Positions 20,472-21,650 of a DNA stretch of 21,650 bases are shown piece after piece (the stretch's first letter is position 1; each line of letters begins with the position of its first letter). The notes below the pieces were generated by a model. The model was not told where the DNA came from and ran no database searches. It worked only from the letters and a program-made list of their open reading frames with translations. Origin of the DNA: Treponema sp. (GTDB lineage: Bacteria; Spirochaetota; Spirochaetia; Treponematales; Breznakiellaceae); assembly GCA_031266635.1 (NCBI GenBank), contig JAISAN010000157.1, positions 1 to 21,650 on the forward strand, read 5' to 3'. The translations under genes were made by a program, and so were the position numbers.

Positions 20472-21647
20472 ATGCAGAATTTTGAGTATTACAACCGGAC
20501 CAAAATTATCTTTGGAAAGGGAACGGAAGACCAGGTGGGGTCTGAGACGGCGCAATATGTCCGCAGGATACTTCTCCATCATTCGGGAGGTTCGGCGGTA
20601 AAATCCGGGCTCCTGGATAAAGTAAAAAACAGCCTGAAGAAAGCGGGGGTTGAATGGGTGGAGCTTGCCGGGGTACAGCCGAACCCCCGGCTTTCCAGAG
20701 TTTATGAGGGGGTGGAACTCTGCAAAAAGGAACAGATAAAATTCGTCCTGGCGGTAGGGGGCGGCTCGGTAATTGATTCCGCTAAGGCCATTGCCATCGG
20801 CGCCTGTTACGACGGGGATGTGTGGGATTTCTATGACCGGAAAAAGACCGCGGCCCAGGCCCTGCCGGTGGGAGTGGTATTAACTATCCCCGCGGCGGGG
20901 AGCGAATCCAGCATCAGTTCGGTGATCACCAATGAGGCGGGCCCCTGGAAACAGTCGGTCAACGAGGAATGTATTCGTCCGGTGTTTGCCATTATGAATC
21001 CGGAATTGACCTACACGCTGCCTCCTTACCAGACTGCCTGCGGTATTGCGGATATGTTGGCTCATATTATGGAACGTTATTTTACACGGGAACCCAATGT
21101 GGAACTTACCGATGAACTTTGCGAGGGGGCTATGCGGGCTATTATCCGGAATGCCCGGAAAATTTTCTCCGGCGGGGGAAAAGACTATGCCGCCCGGGCG
21201 GAGATTATGTGGGCGGGTTCCATCGCCCACAACAACCTCCTGGGAACCGGCCGCGTTGGCGACTGGGCCAGTCATGCCATTGAACACGAACTTTCCGCGC
21301 TTTTTGACATGGCCCACGGCGCGGGGCTTGCGATTATCTTTCCCGCCTGGATCACCTACAACATAAAGGAAAATACGCCCCGGCTTGCCCGGTTTGCTTC
21401 CAAGGTGTGGGGCGTGGATGGCGCGTATTACGATTATGAGCAGGCGGCCAGGGAAGGGGTTTTCCGCCTGAAAAATTTCTTCCGTTCTATCGGTCTCCCG
21501 GTCAGCTTCGCCGACGCGAATCTTGACGCCGGCAAGATCGGGGAAATGTCCGGCCGGGCGGTCAAATTCGGCCCGCTGGGAACTTACCGGAAACTCAACC
21601 AGGACGATGTGGCGGCGATCTACCGGCTTGCCGTGGAAGCGTCGTGA
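20472..21647 (+). CDS. Iron-type (group III) alcohol dehydrogenase, YqhD/BDH-like
   Basis: 391 residues, complete; the window ends three bases after the TGA. The NAD(P)-binding motif is Gly96-Gly-Gly-Ser99-Val-Ile-Asp102 (GGGSVIDSAKA). The four metal ligands are in place: Asp194 and His198 in GIADMLAHIMERYF, His268 in WASHAIEHELSA and His282 in DMAHGAGLA. They fall within one residue of those of E. coli YqhD, and total length is also close (387). Family members reduce butyraldehyde and other aldehydes with NADPH; in a fermenter this would serve redox balance or aldehyde detoxification. The exact substrate cannot be read from the sequence. It is preceded by AGGAG and by a leader resembling that of glnA, suggesting shared control or a shared repeat. 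Nothing else in the window belongs to the same pathway for certain. Confidence 0.93.
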   Translation: MQNFEYYNRTKIIFGKGTEDQVGSETAQYVRRILLHHSGGSAVKSGLLDKVKNSLKKAGVEWVELAGVQPNPRLSRVYEGVELCKKEQIKFVLAVGGGSVIDSAKAIAIGACYDGDVWDFYDRKKTAAQALPVGVVLTIPAAGSESSISSVITNEAGPWKQSVNEECIRPVFAIMNPELTYTLPPYQTACGIADMLAHIMERYFTREPNVELTDELCEGAMRAIIRNARKIFSGGGKDYAARAEIMWAGSIAHNNLLGTGRVGDWASHAIEHELSALFDMAHGAGLAIIFPAWITYNIKENTPRLARFASKVWGVDGAYYDYEQAAREGVFRLKNFFRSIGLPVSFADANLDAGKIGEMSGRAVKFGPLGTYRKLNQDDVAAIYRLAVEAS

Positions 21648-21650
21648 TGT

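Overview
The window is GC-rich bacterial DNA, most likely from a treponeme-like spirochaete of the type found in animal or termite guts. This placement is inferred from gene content: a type III glutamine synthetase, a lipoprotein with a relaxed lipobox, an outer-membrane protein ending in a barrel, a receiver-like/PilZ protein and an Rpn-type nuclease. No rRNA or marker gene confirms it.

Left part (1-7494): a partial Rpn/PD-(D/E)XK nuclease gene running off the left edge (minus); a short GC-rich repeat patch; a PilZ (c-di-GMP) protein (minus); then, divergently, a large secreted protein with an HExxH gluzincin-like domain, a propeller-like middle and a predicted outer-membrane barrel. It is followed by a short-chain dehydrogenase and an aldehyde dehydrogenase that abut each other.

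Middle (7519-13671): a two-gene minus-strand unit (TPR lipoprotein, then TraB-family membrane protein), convergent with the aldehyde dehydrogenase. Divergent from it is an unrecognised membrane-anchored protein, followed by a TrpB2-type tryptophan synthase beta chain. Between trpB2 and the next protein gene lies a tRNA-Arg(UCU). Beside it is a compact, strongly structured stretch flanked by a duplicate of the tRNA 3' end.

Right part (14092-21647): a nitrogen-assimilation block. A GAF-AAA+-Fis sigma-54 activator is followed by a well-formed -24/-12 promoter with three GGAAAWTTTCC-like palindromes upstream, then amtB and glnK (PII), a strong intrinsic terminator, glutamine synthetase III and a YqhD/BDH-like iron-type alcohol dehydrogenase. 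The simplest reading is that the activator drives ammonium transporter and PII expression under nitrogen limitation, and GSIII assimilates the ammonium. The PII protein has Met where Tyr51 is uridylylated in enterobacteria.

Most notable non-coding signals: (1) the folded tRNA-flanked segment at 13682-13892; (2) a hairpin family with an AAA(C/T)-TTCA-GTTT core flanking glnA and preceding adh; (3) -10-like hexamers ending exactly 6 nt before the ATG of several genes without a Shine-Dalgarno, which suggests leaderless transcripts; (4) the sigma-54 promoter with candidate enhancer sites. No CRISPR array, insertion sequence with terminal repeats, or defence island was seen.
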